A stretch of DNA of 64,000 nucleotides, taken from assembly GCA_947475465.1 (NCBI GenBank), contig CANJLK010000005.1:1-64000 (forward strand), written 5' to 3'. The DNA is from Caulobacteraceae bacterium (GTDB lineage Bacteria > Pseudomonadota > Alphaproteobacteria > Caulobacterales > Caulobacteraceae). The stretch's first letter is position 1; every line of letters begins with the position of its first letter. Shown here piece after piece: positions 7,262-18,753 of the stretch. The notes below the pieces were generated by a model, which saw nothing but the letters and a program-made list of their open reading frames with translations, was not told the DNA's origin and made no database searches. The position numbers were made by a program, and so were the translations under genes.

Positions 7262-8377
7262 TCATTCCTTTGCTGAATAGCCGACGAGCGCGCTGGATGG
7301 CGCAGGAGGCGCTATTTGCGGCGTGGCTGCGGTCTCGTCCTTGTCTTTAACGAGGGCGATCTGGGTATGCCGGATGGAGACGGCGGTCCCCGGGCTTTGC
7401 GGAGCGATCTCCACCGAGGCGTTCAGCTGGTTGGCCAGGGCGCGGACGATGCTTGTGCCCAGACCCGTCCGATCTGAGGCCGCTGGCTGCATGCCGACGC
7501 CATTGTCGCGGACGCACAGAACCCAGTTAGGACCCTGAAATCCATATTCGACCGCGATCTTCCCCCGCCGGCCATCCGGAAAGGCGTACTTCAGTGCGTT
7601 GATCACCAGTTCGGTAACAATCAGGCCCAGGCTCATGGACACCCTGGCGTCGACCGATCCATCGTCACCTTCCACCGCAAGCGAGATCTGGTCCGTCTCG
7701 CCGATCAGGGAGACCGAGATGCTGTCGCAAAGGCTGGTGAAATAGGCGTGCGCCTCCACCTTGCCGCCTTCGGAGGTCGACAGGAGGCGTTCAAGCGCCG
7801 CCACGGACATCACCCGGTTGTGGGCGGCCTTGAGATTGTCGCGCGTCTCGTCGGACTGGGTCTTTCGGGCGTTCTGCAGCAGCACGCTGGCGATGATCTG
7901 CAGGCTGTTGGCCACACGGTGACGGACCTCCTGCAGAAGGACCATATTCTGCTGCAGCGCCTCGTCCTTCGCCCGCTCGCTGGCCCGGGCGTCCGTGACG
8001 TCGCTGACGGCCATCAGAATGCGGACGTTGGCCAGGTCGAGGTAGGCCAGGCGCTCTGCGTGGATAACCAGGCGGCGAACCTCGCGTCCCGCCGGCTGCA
8101 GGTCTATCTCAAAGGCTTCGGTCTTGGCCGGCCCGGTCAGGGTCGAGGCGAGCAGGGCGTGGAGTTCCGGCGCGCGCCACTCGCCCGCCCCGAGGTTCGC
8201 TAGAGGGTGACCGACCGCCGCATCCACGGCCATGCCGAACGCCTCTGAAAACGAGGTGCTGGCGGCGATGACGTTGAGGGCGCCGTCGAGGAGCAGCAAG
8301 GGGCCTGGCGATGCCGCGACCACGGCAAGGGTCAGGCTTAGGGCGGCTTGTTCCGAAGGCGATGATTGGGCAGCCAC
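7262..8377 (-). CDS. PAS-containing sensor histidine kinase, HisKA_2 family
   Basis: Cytoplasmic kinase of ~371 aa with no membrane segment. Residues ~20-130 form a PAS-like domain (LLLDGALNVIAAS, ending in VSDVTDA). The dimerisation box LLQEVRHRVANSLQIIASVL carries the predicted phospho-His153 and is of HisKA_2 type. The ATPase part shows ELVINALKYAFP (N box) and VRDNGVGM (G1), then TGLGTSIVRAL (G2). Such kinases commonly sit beside single receivers or the general stress system. GTG 8377 is chosen as start because GAAGG (8385-8389) precedes it by 7 nt; a TTG at 8416 is the alternative. Its operon partner is the receiver with Asn62, an unusual pairing. Confidence 0.85.
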   Translation of the reverse strand: MAAQSSPSEQAALSLTLAVVAASPGPLLLLDGALNVIAASTSFSEAFGMAVDAAVGHPLANLGAGEWRAPELHALLASTLTGPAKTEAFEIDLQPAGREVRRLVIHAERLAYLDLANVRILMAVSDVTDARASERAKDEALQQNMVLLQEVRHRVANSLQIIASVLLQNARKTQSDETRDNLKAAHNRVMSVAALERLLSTSEGGKVEAHAYFTSLCDSISVSLIGETDQISLAVEGDDGSVDARVSMSLGLIVTELVINALKYAFPDGRRGKIAVEYGFQGPNWVLCVRDNGVGMQPAASDRTGLGTSIVRALANQLNASVEIAPQSPGTAVSIRHTQIALVKDKDETAATPQIAPPAPSSALVGYSAKE

Positions 8378-8574
8378 GGCTGGCCCTTCAGAAGACCGGA
8401 GGCATGCGAAACGCAAGCCATACCCAGATAGGCAATATGACGATGCGCGATGAGGAACACGACGCTATCCTATGTAACACATCAACCCGGCCAAGGTTGC
8501 CAGAAACACGAGTGTCCCGGTGGTCAAAGGTGAGATATCAGATCATCGGCGAATGGAATCTAGGCGCCATTCCC

Positions 8575-8597
8575 GATCACGTTGAATCAACGTGATC
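8575..8597. promoter_or_regulatory. Perfect 11-bp palindrome, possible operator or transcript hairpin
   Basis: GATCACGTTGA-A-TCAACGTGATC: two perfect 11-nt arms around a single base, extended by further pairing bases (CCGATC/GATCGG). It lies between the stop of the hybrid kinase (8634) and the start of the HisKA_2 kinase (8377). There is no T-tract on either side, so a simple intrinsic terminator is unlikely. The rest of 8378-8633 shows no gene. Confidence 0.5.
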
Positions 8598-8633
8598 GGA
8601 TGAGAAGGGCCACCGAGCCCGACGCGTCAGCTT

Positions 8634-11502
<2,869 letters not shown>

Positions 11503-11506
<4 letters not shown>

Positions 11507-11865
11507 TTGAGAAGTCGTTCCATGGACTTGCTCAGCTGGTCCGCGGAGTAGGGCTTCTGGATGAACTGGCCGCCGGGGACAAACCGGTCCGTGATGTTCG
11601 AGGTCAGGGGGGTTCCGGAGGTGTAGAGCACGCGCAGGTTCGGCCGCAGCGCGACGGCTTGGTTCGCCACCTCGTAACCGCCCACGGCCAGTTCATTCAG
11701 GCGCATGTCCACGAACAGCGCATCTATGGCGGGCGACGCCGACAGGTGCTTGAGCGCCTCGCCCAGGTCGCAGGCGGCTAACGTGCTGTGGCCGAGATCC
11801 TGCACCGCCCATTCGGCGGCTTGGCGAATGAAGAACTCATCTTCAACAATAAGAATCAAGGCCAT
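11503..11865 (-). CDS. Single-domain response regulator (receiver)
   Basis: About 120 aa CheY-like receiver. Acidic residues lie in LIVEDEFF (E8-D9), the phospho-acceptor is Asp53 (FVDMRLNE), and the conserved Thr/Ser and Lys are in VLYTSGTP and FIQKPYSA. There is no output domain, so it probably relays phosphate or binds a partner. Start ATG 11865 (MALILIVEDE); further upstream codons lack homology. The stop TGA at 11503-11505 overlaps a CTG that begins the open frame of the hybrid kinase, so the pair is probably one operon and one phosphorelay. No SD of note was found. Confidence 0.85.
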
Positions 11866-12145
11866 CAGGTTGGATCTCGAAATTGGATGATCATCGAGGC
11901 ATCGAATTCTGAATTCCAAATGTAGTAATGGGGACGAAGGGCCGATTATGTAATTTCGGTTTTTTAATTGTCCGGATCCATTTTTTTAGAATCTGGCGTA
12001 CCCCATCGGACCACCCATTTTTTTCATTCTGCACGCTTTGGGCTTACAGGGATATGCTCAAATTTCGATCCTCGTGCACTGCACGGTCGAGATTGCGCCG
12101 GAGCGTGAGGCCGAAGCCCAGCGGCGCCGCTTTGCGCAGATGCGG
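11866..12145. other. AT-richer intergenic region, no gene seen
   Basis: Lies between the start of the receiver gene (11865, minus) and the stop of the next hybrid kinase-like gene (12146, minus). It holds several T-runs (TTTTTTAATT near 11961; ATTTTTTTAG near 11981; ATTTTTTTCATT near 12017) that stand out from the GC-rich surroundings. It probably contains the promoter of the receiver/hybrid kinase operon. No convincing -35/-10 pair could be assigned. Confidence 0.4.
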
Positions 12146-13264
12146 TCAGGCGGCCGCGACGTTCGCCGCATCCGCGGCGCACTCGCCCAGCGCGTGCTGC
12201 AGGGCGGCCAAGAGGTGTTCAGGCTTCATCGGTTTTTCCACCACCCCGTTCATGCCGGCCGCGAGGTAGCCGGCGGCGTCCTCCGGATCAGCGTTGGCGG
12301 TGAGGGCGATGATCGGAACGATGCCCGGGTGGCCGGGGAAGGCGCGGATGGCGCGGGTGGCGGCGACGCCGTCCATGCGCGGCATCTTGATGTCCATCAG
12401 GATCAGGTCGAAGCGGCCGCCCCGGGCGGCCTCCACCGCCTCCTCGCCGTCGTTGGCGGATTCGCAGGTGCAATCGAACATCTCGCAAAGCGCCTGGGCG
12501 ACCATGCGGTTGGTGGCGTTGTCATCGACCACCAGGACGTGAGCGGAGCGTTCCGGCTCGGCCGGAACCTCGGCGGGCGCCTCGCGGGTGACCGGCAGGC
12601 TGAAGTCGAAGACCACCGTATCGGGCGAGTCGCTGGCGCCTTCGTTGCGCAACGAACCGCCCATGCCGTTGATGACCCGGCGGGCCAGCATGACGCCCAG
12701 CGCGACCTCCAGGCCGAAACGGGAATCCACCTGGCGCAGGCGGGATTCCAGGTCCTTGGCGTCCCAGGCCGGGTCGCGGGCGCCGCGCACCCGGCCCTCG
12801 AGGTGGAATTCGTCGCCGTCGAGGACCACGCGGACGCTGGCTTCCACCGCGCCGCGGCGCATGCCGGACACCGCCTCGCCCACGAAACCGTCGAAAACCT
12901 GGAGCAGACGCGGGCGGTCAGCCATGGCGCAGGCGTCCGGATCGCCGTCGTAGGAAACCAGCAGGACCACACCGCTCATGGCCGCCGCCGGCTGCCAGCG
13001 CTCGTGAATCTCGTCGACCAGTTCGCGCAGACGAACGGGCGCGGTGTCCAGGACCAGCCCCTCGTTGGCCAGGGTCTTCAGGTCGAGGGCGGAATCCAGC
13101 ATCCGGCGCACGTTCCCGGCCGCCTCGACGACGCCGCCGACACAGGCCTGGGCGTCCGGCGACAGCCGCTGGCGGGCCAGCTGATCGGCGAGCGCCAGGA
13201 CACCATCCATCTGCTGACGGATGTCCTCTGCGACGCGGTCGAACAGGAAATCGGGAAGGGACAT
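12146..13264 (-). CDS. Hybrid kinase-like protein lacking the phospho-His, with C-terminal receiver
   Basis: About 372 aa. The N-terminal two-helix region aligns with a HisKA box, but SHELRTPL is replaced by AEDIRQQM, so the phospho-His is Glu13. In the ATPase-like part the N box reads [14 protein letters not shown], lacking the usual Asn pair, while [20 protein letters not shown] keeps a G2-like shape. The C-terminal receiver is intact ([33 protein letters not shown]). It looks like a pseudokinase platform feeding or sensing through a normal receiver. Start ATG 13264 (MSLPDFL); the upstream in-frame extension is antisense to the queC leader. Divergent from queC. Confidence 0.75.
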   Translation of the reverse strand: MSLPDFLFDRVAEDIRQQMDGVLALADQLARQRLSPDAQACVGGVVEAAGNVRRMLDSALDLKTLANEGLVLDTAPVRLRELVDEIHERWQPAAAMSGVVLLVSYDGDPDACAMADRPRLLQVFDGFVGEAVSGMRRGAVEASVRVVLDGDEFHLEGRVRGARDPAWDAKDLESRLRQVDSRFGLEVALGVMLARRVINGMGGSLRNEGASDSPDTVVFDFSLPVTREAPAEVPAEPERSAHVLVVDDNATNRMVAQALCEMFDCTCESANDGEEAVEAARGGRFDLILMDIKMPRMDGVAATRAIRAFPGHPGIVPIIALTANADPEDAAGYLAAGMNGVVEKPMKPEHLLAALQHALGECAADAANVAAA

Positions 13265-13421
13265 TGGGTTCCGGACGGGCGCTAGGTCTCGAAGACCTTG
13301 GACCGGGAGCGCTTGCAGAGAGGTTAAGCGGCTGGTGCGATCCCTCTGTTTGGAGGGTGCGACAGGATGTTCCCGCCACCGGCGCCTTTCGCCGGAAGCG
13401 TCGATCGCGCATATGGGCGCC

Positions 13422-14159
13422 ATGAGCGAGGCGACCTCCACGACCGGGCCGGGCGCCCTGGTGCTGTTTTCCGGAGGCCAGGACTCCACGGTCTGCCTGG
13501 CCTGGGCGCTGGCGCGCTATGACCGGGTGGAGACCGTGGGCTTCGACTACGGCCAGAGGCACTCGATCGAGCTGGCGGCGCGCGACGCGGTGCGCGCGCG
13601 GATCGCCGCGGGCTTCCCCGACTGGGCCGCGCGCCTGGGTCCCGACCAGGTTCTCGAGATGCGGGGTTTCGGCGACGTGGCCGCCTCGGCGCTGACCGCC
13701 GACCGGGCCATCGAGATGACCGCCAAGGGCCTGCCGTCCACCTTCGTGCCCGGCCGGAACCTGGCCTTCCTGATCTATGCCGCGGCCCTGGCCGACCGCC
13801 GGGGGCTGAGGCATCTGGTGGGCGGCATGTGCGAGACTGACTTCTCCGGCTATCCCGATTGCCGGCGCGACACGCTCGACGCGATGCAGACGGCGGTGAA
13901 CCTGGGCATGGCGCAGGATTTCGTCATCGAGACTCCGCTGATGTGGATCACCAAGGCGCAGACCTGGGCGCTGGCCAAGGGGCTGGGCGGCGAGGCGCTG
14001 GTGGCGGCGATCGTCGACGACAGCCACACCTGCTACCTGGGCGACCGCGAGCACCGGCACGACTGGGGCTATGGCTGCGGGACCTGCCCGGCCTGTGAGC
14101 TGCGGGCCAGGGGTTATGCGGAGTGGGCGGCCGAGGGCCGGCCGGCGCGCCACCCATGA
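13422..14159 (+). CDS. queC: 7-cyano-7-deazaguanine synthase QueC
   Basis: Converts 7-carboxy-7-deazaguanine to preQ0, using ATP and ammonia, in queuosine biosynthesis. About 245 aa. The N-type ATP pyrophosphatase loop is [16 protein letters not shown]. The middle of the protein has [10 protein letters not shown] and [15 protein letters not shown]. The zinc-binding cysteines are in HTCYLGD and [14 protein letters not shown] 13422 (MSEA) or ATG 13413 could be the start; neither has a clear SD. Its stop overlaps queE as ATGA (14156-14159), so the que genes are one operon. The leader holds two short hairpins (13342-13357 and 13379-13395), but no preQ1 riboswitch was recognised. Confidence 0.93.
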   Translation: MSEATSTTGPGALVLFSGGQDSTVCLAWALARYDRVETVGFDYGQRHSIELAARDAVRARIAAGFPDWAARLGPDQVLEMRGFGDVAASALTADRAIEMTAKGLPSTFVPGRNLAFLIYAAALADRRGLRHLVGGMCETDFSGYPDCRRDTLDAMQTAVNLGMAQDFVIETPLMWITKAQTWALAKGLGGEALVAAIVDDSHTCYLGDREHRHDWGYGCGTCPACELRARGYAEWAAEGRPARHP

Positions 14160-14788
14160 GCTATGCGGTCAAGGAGATCTTCCTGACCCTGCAGGGCGAG
14201 GGCGGGCAGGCGGGACGTCCGGCGGTGTTCTGCCGGTTCGCCGGCTGCAACCTGTGGTCCGGCCGCGAGGCGGACCGCGCGTCGGCGGTCTGCGATTTTT
14301 GCGACACCGACTTCGTCGGCCTGGACGGGCCGGGCGGCGGGCGGTTCGCGACGGCCGAGGCGCTGGCGGACGCGGTGGAGGCGGCCTGGACCGGCGGCGC
14401 GGGCGACCGGCTGGTGGTGCTCACCGGCGGCGAGCCGCTGCTGCAGGTGGATGAGGCCCTGATCGGCGCCCTGCACGGGCGGGGCTTCATGCTGGCGCTG
14501 GAGACCAACGGCACGATCGCCGTCCCGCCGGGCGTGGACTGGATCTGCGTCAGTCCCAAGGCCCAGGCGCCGCTGGCGCAGCGGTCGGGCCAGGAACTGA
14601 AGCTGGTCTATCCGCAGAAGGACGTCGATCCGGCGCGGTTCGAGGCCCTGGCCTTCGAGCGCTTCCTGCTTCAGCCGATGGACGGCCCTGCCCGGGAAGC
14701 GAACACCCGGGCGGCCATCGCCTATTGCCTTGCCCATCCCCGCTGGCGTTTAAGCGTCCAGACGCACAAGTACCTCGGGATTGCCTGA
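14156..14788 (+). CDS. queE: 7-carboxy-7-deazaguanine synthase QueE (radical SAM)
   Basis: Radical SAM enzyme turning 6-carboxytetrahydropterin into 7-carboxy-7-deazaguanine. About 210 aa. It starts with the usual [19 protein letters not shown]. The cluster motif is the extended QueE form: C in FAGCNLW, then a 14-residue insertion, then CDFCDTDF. The SAM-binding GGEP is in [11 protein letters not shown]-terminal LQPMDG and VQTHKYLG match the family. The start codon overlaps the queC stop, which indicates translational coupling. Confidence 0.93.
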   Translation: MSYAVKEIFLTLQGEGGQAGRPAVFCRFAGCNLWSGREADRASAVCDFCDTDFVGLDGPGGGRFATAEALADAVEAAWTGGAGDRLVVLTGGEPLLQVDEALIGALHGRGFMLALETNGTIAVPPGVDWICVSPKAQAPLAQRSGQELKLVYPQKDVDPARFEALAFERFLLQPMDGPAREANTRAAIAYCLAHPRWRLSVQTHKYLGIA

Positions 14789-14812
14789 GGCCAGAGTTTT
14801 CCAGAAGACCAG

Positions 14813-15184
14813 ATGACCCCCGCCATTTTCGAGATCACCAAGGCCGCGACCTTCGACGCGGCGCACCGGCTGCCCGACGGGCCGCCCGGGCCTTACACCC
14901 GGATGCACGGCCATTCGTTCCGGGTCGAAGCCACCGTGCGCGGCGAGGCCGGCGGGGCGGTGGGCTGGGTGTCCGACCTGGGCGACCTGGACCGCGCGCT
15001 GAAGGCCATTGCCGGCGAGCTGGACCACGGCCTGCTCAATGAGAAGCCCGGGCTGGAAAGCCCGACCCTTGAGCACCTCTGCCTCTACTTCGCCGAACGG
15101 TTGAAGGAAGCCTATCCGGGCCTGGTCCGGGTGGCCGTCTCGCGGCCGACGGTCAACGAGGGCTGCGTCCTGCAGCTGGGATAG
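14813..15184 (+). CDS. queD: 6-carboxytetrahydropterin synthase QueD
   Basis: First pterin-dependent step of queuosine synthesis, acting on dihydroneopterin triphosphate. About 123 aa, normal length for the family. Zinc histidines are visible in FDAAHRLP and RMHGHSF; the catalytic-triad-like Asp/His is in LDHGLLN and the substrate Glu in NEGC. The Cys normally just before RLHGHS (KCGRLHGHS in E. coli) is absent: this protein reads PYTRMHGHS. Third gene of queCED, 24 nt after queE. Convergent with a small lipoprotein gene whose stop lies 4 nt away. Confidence 0.88.
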   Translation: MTPAIFEITKAATFDAAHRLPDGPPGPYTRMHGHSFRVEATVRGEAGGAVGWVSDLGDLDRALKAIAGELDHGLLNEKPGLESPTLEHLCLYFAERLKEAYPGLVRVAVSRPTVNEGCVLQLG

Positions 15185-15187
15185 CGC

Positions 15188-15385
15188 CTAACGCTCGCCC
15201 CTGTCGTTCTTGCCGCCGGGGATGACGGCGCCGGCCACCGCGCCGACTCCCTTGGCGGTGACGCCGACCACCGCGCCCGCAACCCCCACCGCCGCGCCGG
15301 CGACGCCTAGGGCCAGACACCCGGACAGCATCAGGGCCGTGGCGGTCAGCGCGCCCGCGCGAAGGACTGTGGACAGGATCTTCAC
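15188..15385 (-). CDS. Small lipoprotein, glycine/valine-rich
   Basis: 65 aa. The N-terminal signal ends in a lipobox LMLSGC, predicting a lipid-modified Cys around residue 23. The mature part is a run of Gly/Ala/Val (GVAGAAVGVAGAVVGVTAKG), resembling small NF038104-type lipoproteins common in Caulobacterales, then a charged tail GKNDRGER. GTG 15385 is the start, with GGGGAG (15393-15398) at 7-nt spacing. Function unknown; the glycine-zipper character suggests membrane association. Confidence 0.7.
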   Translation of the reverse strand: MKILSTVLRAGALTATALMLSGCLALGVAGAAVGVAGAVVGVTAKGVGAVAGAVIPGGKNDRGER

Positions 15386-15447
15386 GGCGGACTCCCCGAA
15401 CTGGTCGTCGCGACTATCGGCCTGAAATCGCGCCGGAAGAAGGCGCT

Positions 15448-15963
15448 TCAGATCTCCTGGGTTGCGACATTGCGCTGCGGCGCGTCGCTGGCGCGGCGGA
15501 AGGGGCCGGCCCAGTTGGATTTGACGTGTCGGCGGCGGTCAGGGCCGAAATAGGTGGCCGAACGCACGAAGGGCCTGGGGTGATCGACCACCAGGGTGAT
15601 GCGCTCGATGACGCCGCGGGCGGTGAGCGGCTTGGTCAGGAACTCGTTGACGCCGGCGTCGCGGGCCTCGTTGACCCGGGTGATGGTGGAGTGGCCGGTG
15701 ATCATGATCACCGGAACCATGGAGATGGTCGTCTCCTTCGACTTGCGCAGGAGGCGGACGAAGTCGATGCCGTCGAGCGGGACCATCGAAAGGTCGGTCA
15801 TGACGATGTCGATGGCCTGGGTCTTCATGACCTGCAGGCCCTGGGCGCCGTCGCTGGCCTCGTGGAGTCGCTTCACGCCGACGGCGCGCAGAATCTCGCC
15901 CAGCAGCATCCGCATGTGCTGGTTGTCGTCGACGAGAAGTATGCTCAGCAGGTCGTAGCGCAA
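15448..15963 (-). CDS. Response regulator receiver protein with basic C-terminal tail
   Basis: About 171 aa. The receiver domain (residues ~5-125) has ILLVDDNQHMR, the phospho-Asp in IVMTDLSM, Thr in IMITGHST and Lys in EFLTKPLT. The ~45-residue tail (YFGPDRRRH, GPFRRASD) is rich in Arg and typical of small alphaproteobacterial CheY-like regulators without a DNA-binding domain. The best start is TTG 15963 (MRYDLLS); no ATG is available before the first beta strand. Lies downstream of aroC on the same strand, 203 nt away, so it is probably transcribed separately. Partner kinase not identifiable. Confidence 0.82.
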   Translation of the reverse strand: MRYDLLSILLVDDNQHMRMLLGEILRAVGVKRLHEASDGAQGLQVMKTQAIDIVMTDLSMVPLDGIDFVRLLRKSKETTISMVPVIMITGHSTITRVNEARDAGVNEFLTKPLTARGVIERITLVVDHPRPFVRSATYFGPDRRRHVKSNWAGPFRRASDAPQRNVATQEI

Positions 15964-16166
15964 GGGTCTGGCCGGGGTTCCGTGACGGACTTATCGGGGC
16001 CGGCAGAACGGCAATCTTTAAGCCCCGCCCGGGTGGTAATGGGCGTCTTATGGCAGGGTCAATGCCGAAAACGCTCGCGCTAAGCCTTTGTCGCCGAATG
16101 GTTATCTCAGATGCACACCCCTGCGTGTATCATGCATCAATACCACCTATTTCAAGCCCGAAACGC

Positions 16167-17258
16167 CTAGTCGCGGCCGGTCTGGGCCCGGTGGCGAAGG
16201 CGCGCGTCGGCCAGGACGCAGGCCATCATGGCCTCGACCACGGGGACGGCGCGGATGCCGACGCAGGGGTCGTGGCGGCCCTTGGTGGAGACCTCGATCT
16301 CCTCGCCAGCCTCGTTGATGCTCTTGCGCGGGGTGAGGATCGAGGAGGTGGGCTTGAAGGCCACCCGCGCGGTGACCGGCTGGCCCGTCGAGATGCCGCC
16401 CAGCACGCCGCCGGCCATGTTGGACAGGAACTGCGGCCCGTCATTCCCGGCCCGCATCTCGTCGGCGTTCTCCTCGCCGGAGAGGGCCGCGGAGGCGAAG
16501 CCGGCGCCGATCTCGACGCCCTTGGCGGCGTTGATGGACATCATGGCGGCGGCGAGCTCGGCGTCGAGCTTGCCATAGACCGGCGCGCCCCAGCCGGCGG
16601 GCACGCCCAGAGCCTCGACAGCGACGACGGCGCCGGTCGATGAGCCACGCTTGCGCACCGCGGCCAGATGCTCCTCCCAGACCGGGACCATGTCGGCGTC
16701 GGGGCACCAGAAGGGATTGTTGAGGGTCTCGTCCCAGTCCATCCGATCGGGCGAGACCGCATGGGGACCGATCTGGACCACCGCGCCGCGGATGGCGACG
16801 CCGGGCAGGACCAGGCGGGCGATGGCGCCGGCGGCCACCCGGGCGGCGGTTTCGCGGGCCGACTGGCGCCCGCCGCCGCGATAGTCGCGCACGCCGTACT
16901 TGGCGAAGTAGGTGTAGTCGGCGTGGCCGGGACGGAAGCTGGTGGAAATCTCCGAATAGTCGCGGCTGCGCTGGTCGACGTTCTCGATCATCAGGGAGAT
17001 CGGCGTGCCGGTGGTCACCTGGCCGTCCGTCCGGGCGTCCTCGAAGACGCCGGAGAGGATGCGCACGGCGTCCGGCTCCTGGCGCTGGGTGACGAACTTG
17101 CCTTGGCCCGGGCGGCGCTTTTCCAGCCACTGCTGGATGTCGGCCTCGGTCAGCCGGATCCCGGGAGGGCAGCCATCGACCACGCAGCCCAGCGCCGGCC
17201 CGTGGCTTTCGCCCCAGGTGGTGACGCGGAACAGATGGCCGAAGGTGTTGTGCGACAT
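16167..17258 (-). CDS. aroC: Chorismate synthase
   Basis: Last step of the shikimate pathway: EPSP to chorismate, needing reduced FMN. About 363 aa, full length. Signatures: [18 protein letters not shown] at the N-terminus, [16 protein letters not shown], the [18 protein letters not shown] flavin-site region, and near the end the [16 protein letters not shown] block. Start ATG 17258 ([11 protein letters not shown]). It supplies the chorismate used by the mutase at 5453-6259. The J-domain gene ends 38 nt upstream on the same strand, so co-transcription is possible. Confidence 0.97.
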   Translation of the reverse strand: MSHNTFGHLFRVTTWGESHGPALGCVVDGCPPGIRLTEADIQQWLEKRRPGQGKFVTQRQEPDAVRILSGVFEDARTDGQVTTGTPISLMIENVDQRSRDYSEISTSFRPGHADYTYFAKYGVRDYRGGGRQSARETAARVAAGAIARLVLPGVAIRGAVVQIGPHAVSPDRMDWDETLNNPFWCPDADMVPVWEEHLAAVRKRGSSTGAVVAVEALGVPAGWGAPVYGKLDAELAAAMMSINAAKGVEIGAGFASAALSGEENADEMRAGNDGPQFLSNMAGGVLGGISTGQPVTARVAFKPTSSILTPRKSINEAGEEIEVSTKGRHDPCVGIRAVPVVEAMMACVLADARLRHRAQTGRD

Positions 17259-17296
17259 GGCCGCGCTAATAGCCGAAGGCGGGCGCGGTCACAAAC

Positions 17297-17986
17297 TCAG
17301 GCCGCCCAGGCGGCGGTGAAGCGGCGGAGCAGGGTGCGGGCGGCGGAGTCCGTGGAGCGGCGCTGGGCGGTCAGGCGGATGAACAGGCAGCCCTTGGGAT
17401 GGCCGCCGCGGGCCGGCAGACCCTGGCCCACGATCCGCACGAGGCCCCGCTCGGCGGCCCGGCGGGTCACCCAGACGATGCGCCGCCCGAGCGGGGTGTC
17501 GAGCGCGATGCGGCCGCCTTCGGCGAGGGTGCGGGGATCGACCGGCACGGTGATCCAAAGATCGTCGCCGCGCAGCATCACGGCCGGATCGCCGGCGACG
17601 GTGACGCTGAGCAGGTCGCGGCCGGCGCGGACGAGGTCGCCGGCCCGCAGGCCCGGCGGCAGGCGAATGTCGATCAGCCGGCCGTCGCGCAGGCGGTGGC
17701 GGAGCGCGCCGCCGCGCAGCGCCATCAGCGGGGTCAGGCTGAGGGTCTCGGGACCCGAGGGTCGCGGCGCCGGGGGCTGGATGATGCTGTCGGGGGGCGG
17801 GCGGTTGAGGCGCTGGTAGGCCTCGACCACCGCGCGGAAGCGCTCGGAGCCACCGCCCGGGCGGTCGGGGTGCGCCAGCTTGGCCTGGTCGCGGAACGCG
17901 CGGCGCAGCTCCTGGGGCGTGGCCAGAAGGCCGACGCCGAGGATCTCGCGGGCTTGGGCGGCGGTGAGCGGCGAATCGGACCTCAT
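17297..17986 (-). CDS. J-domain (DnaJ-like) protein
   Basis: About 229 aa co-chaperone-like protein. The N-terminal J domain (residues ~8-62) includes REILGV, the HPD motif in LAHPDRPGGG, and FRAVVEAYQRL. No G/F-rich stretch or zinc-finger cysteines occur, so it is not classical DnaJ. The C-terminal ~150 residues resemble the DnaJ substrate-binding beta domains (VPVDPRTLAEGG; GQGLPARGGHPKG). Start ATG 17986 (MRSDSPL). Divergent from pdxH with ~100 nt between starts. Likely stimulates a DnaK-type ATPase; clients unknown. Confidence 0.82.
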   Translation of the reverse strand: MRSDSPLTAAQAREILGVGLLATPQELRRAFRDQAKLAHPDRPGGGSERFRAVVEAYQRLNRPPPDSIIQPPAPRPSGPETLSLTPLMALRGGALRHRLRDGRLIDIRLPPGLRAGDLVRAGRDLLSVTVAGDPAVMLRGDDLWITVPVDPRTLAEGGRIALDTPLGRRIVWVTRRAAERGLVRIVGQGLPARGGHPKGCLFIRLTAQRRSTDSAARTLLRRFTAAWAA

Positions 17987-18087
17987 CGGGCCCGAGTTGA
18001 ATCCCAAGTGGTCAAGGCTGCGTTAAGCATGGCCGGAGCGCCGATAGGCCTCGCGGCGGGCGGGCCGGCCGGGCTATATCCCTGAGG

Positions 18088-18753
18088 ATGACCGACAAGA
18101 CGCTGATCCCGCCGTCGCCCAGCGAGGACGACTATGTGGCCCAGGTGGCCAAGGCGCCGCCGCCGCCCCAGCTCAGCGAGACGGACCCCTTCGCCCTGTT
18201 CGCCGCCTGGCTGGCCGAGGCGGTGGCCAGTGAGCCCAACGACGCCAACGCCATGGCGCTGGCCACGGTCGATGCCGGCGGCCTGCCGGATGTGCGGATG
18301 GTGCTGCTGAAGGAGGCCGACGCGCGCGGCTTCGTCTTCTACACCAACCTGGAGAGCGCCAAGGGGCGCGAGCTGGCGGCCAACCCGCAGGCGGGGCTGC
18401 TGTTCCACTGGAAGACGCTTCGCCGGCAGGTGCGGGTGCGCGGTGCGGTCAGCGCGGTCTCGGCCGCCGAGGCCGACGCCTATTGGGCCACCCGGGCCCG
18501 GGCATCGCAGATCGGCGCCTGGGCCTCGTCGCAATCGCGGGCCCTGCCGGACCGCCTGGCCCTTGAGAAGAAGATCGCCGAGTTCGGCCTGAAGTTCGGC
18601 CTGGGCAAGGTGCCGCGCCCGCCGCACTGGTCGGGGTTCCGGATGACGCCCCAGGCCATGGAGTTCTGGCGCGACCGGCCGTTCCGGCTGCACGAGCGGC
18701 TGGTGTTCACCCCCGCAGCCGGCGGCTGGACGACCGAGCGGCTGTTCCCCTGA
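18088..18753 (+). CDS. pdxH: Pyridoxamine 5'-phosphate oxidase
   Basis: FMN-dependent oxidase making pyridoxal phosphate from pyridoxine/pyridoxamine phosphate. About 221 aa. Conserved parts: [64 protein letters not shown], then the C-terminal [11 protein letters not shown] and [13 protein letters not shown]. Its stop overlaps the next start as TGATGATG, coupling it to the phosphotransferase/ATPase gene. PLP made here would serve HisC-like and MocR proteins in the window, though no regulatory link is visible. Confidence 0.96.
   Translation: MTDKTLIPPSPSEDDYVAQVAKAPPPPQLSETDPFALFAAWLAEAVASEPNDANAMALATVDAGGLPDVRMVLLKEADARGFVFYTNLESAKGRELAANPQAGLLFHWKTLRRQVRVRGAVSAVSAAEADAYWATRARASQIGAWASSQSRALPDRLALEKKIAEFGLKFGLGKVPRPPHWSGFRMTPQAMEFWRDRPFRLHERLVFTPAAGGWTTERLFP

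Noticed and set aside
13265..13421. preQ1 riboswitch before queC
   Set aside because: Two simple hairpins are present, but the conserved preQ1 aptamer bases and an A-rich tail were not found.
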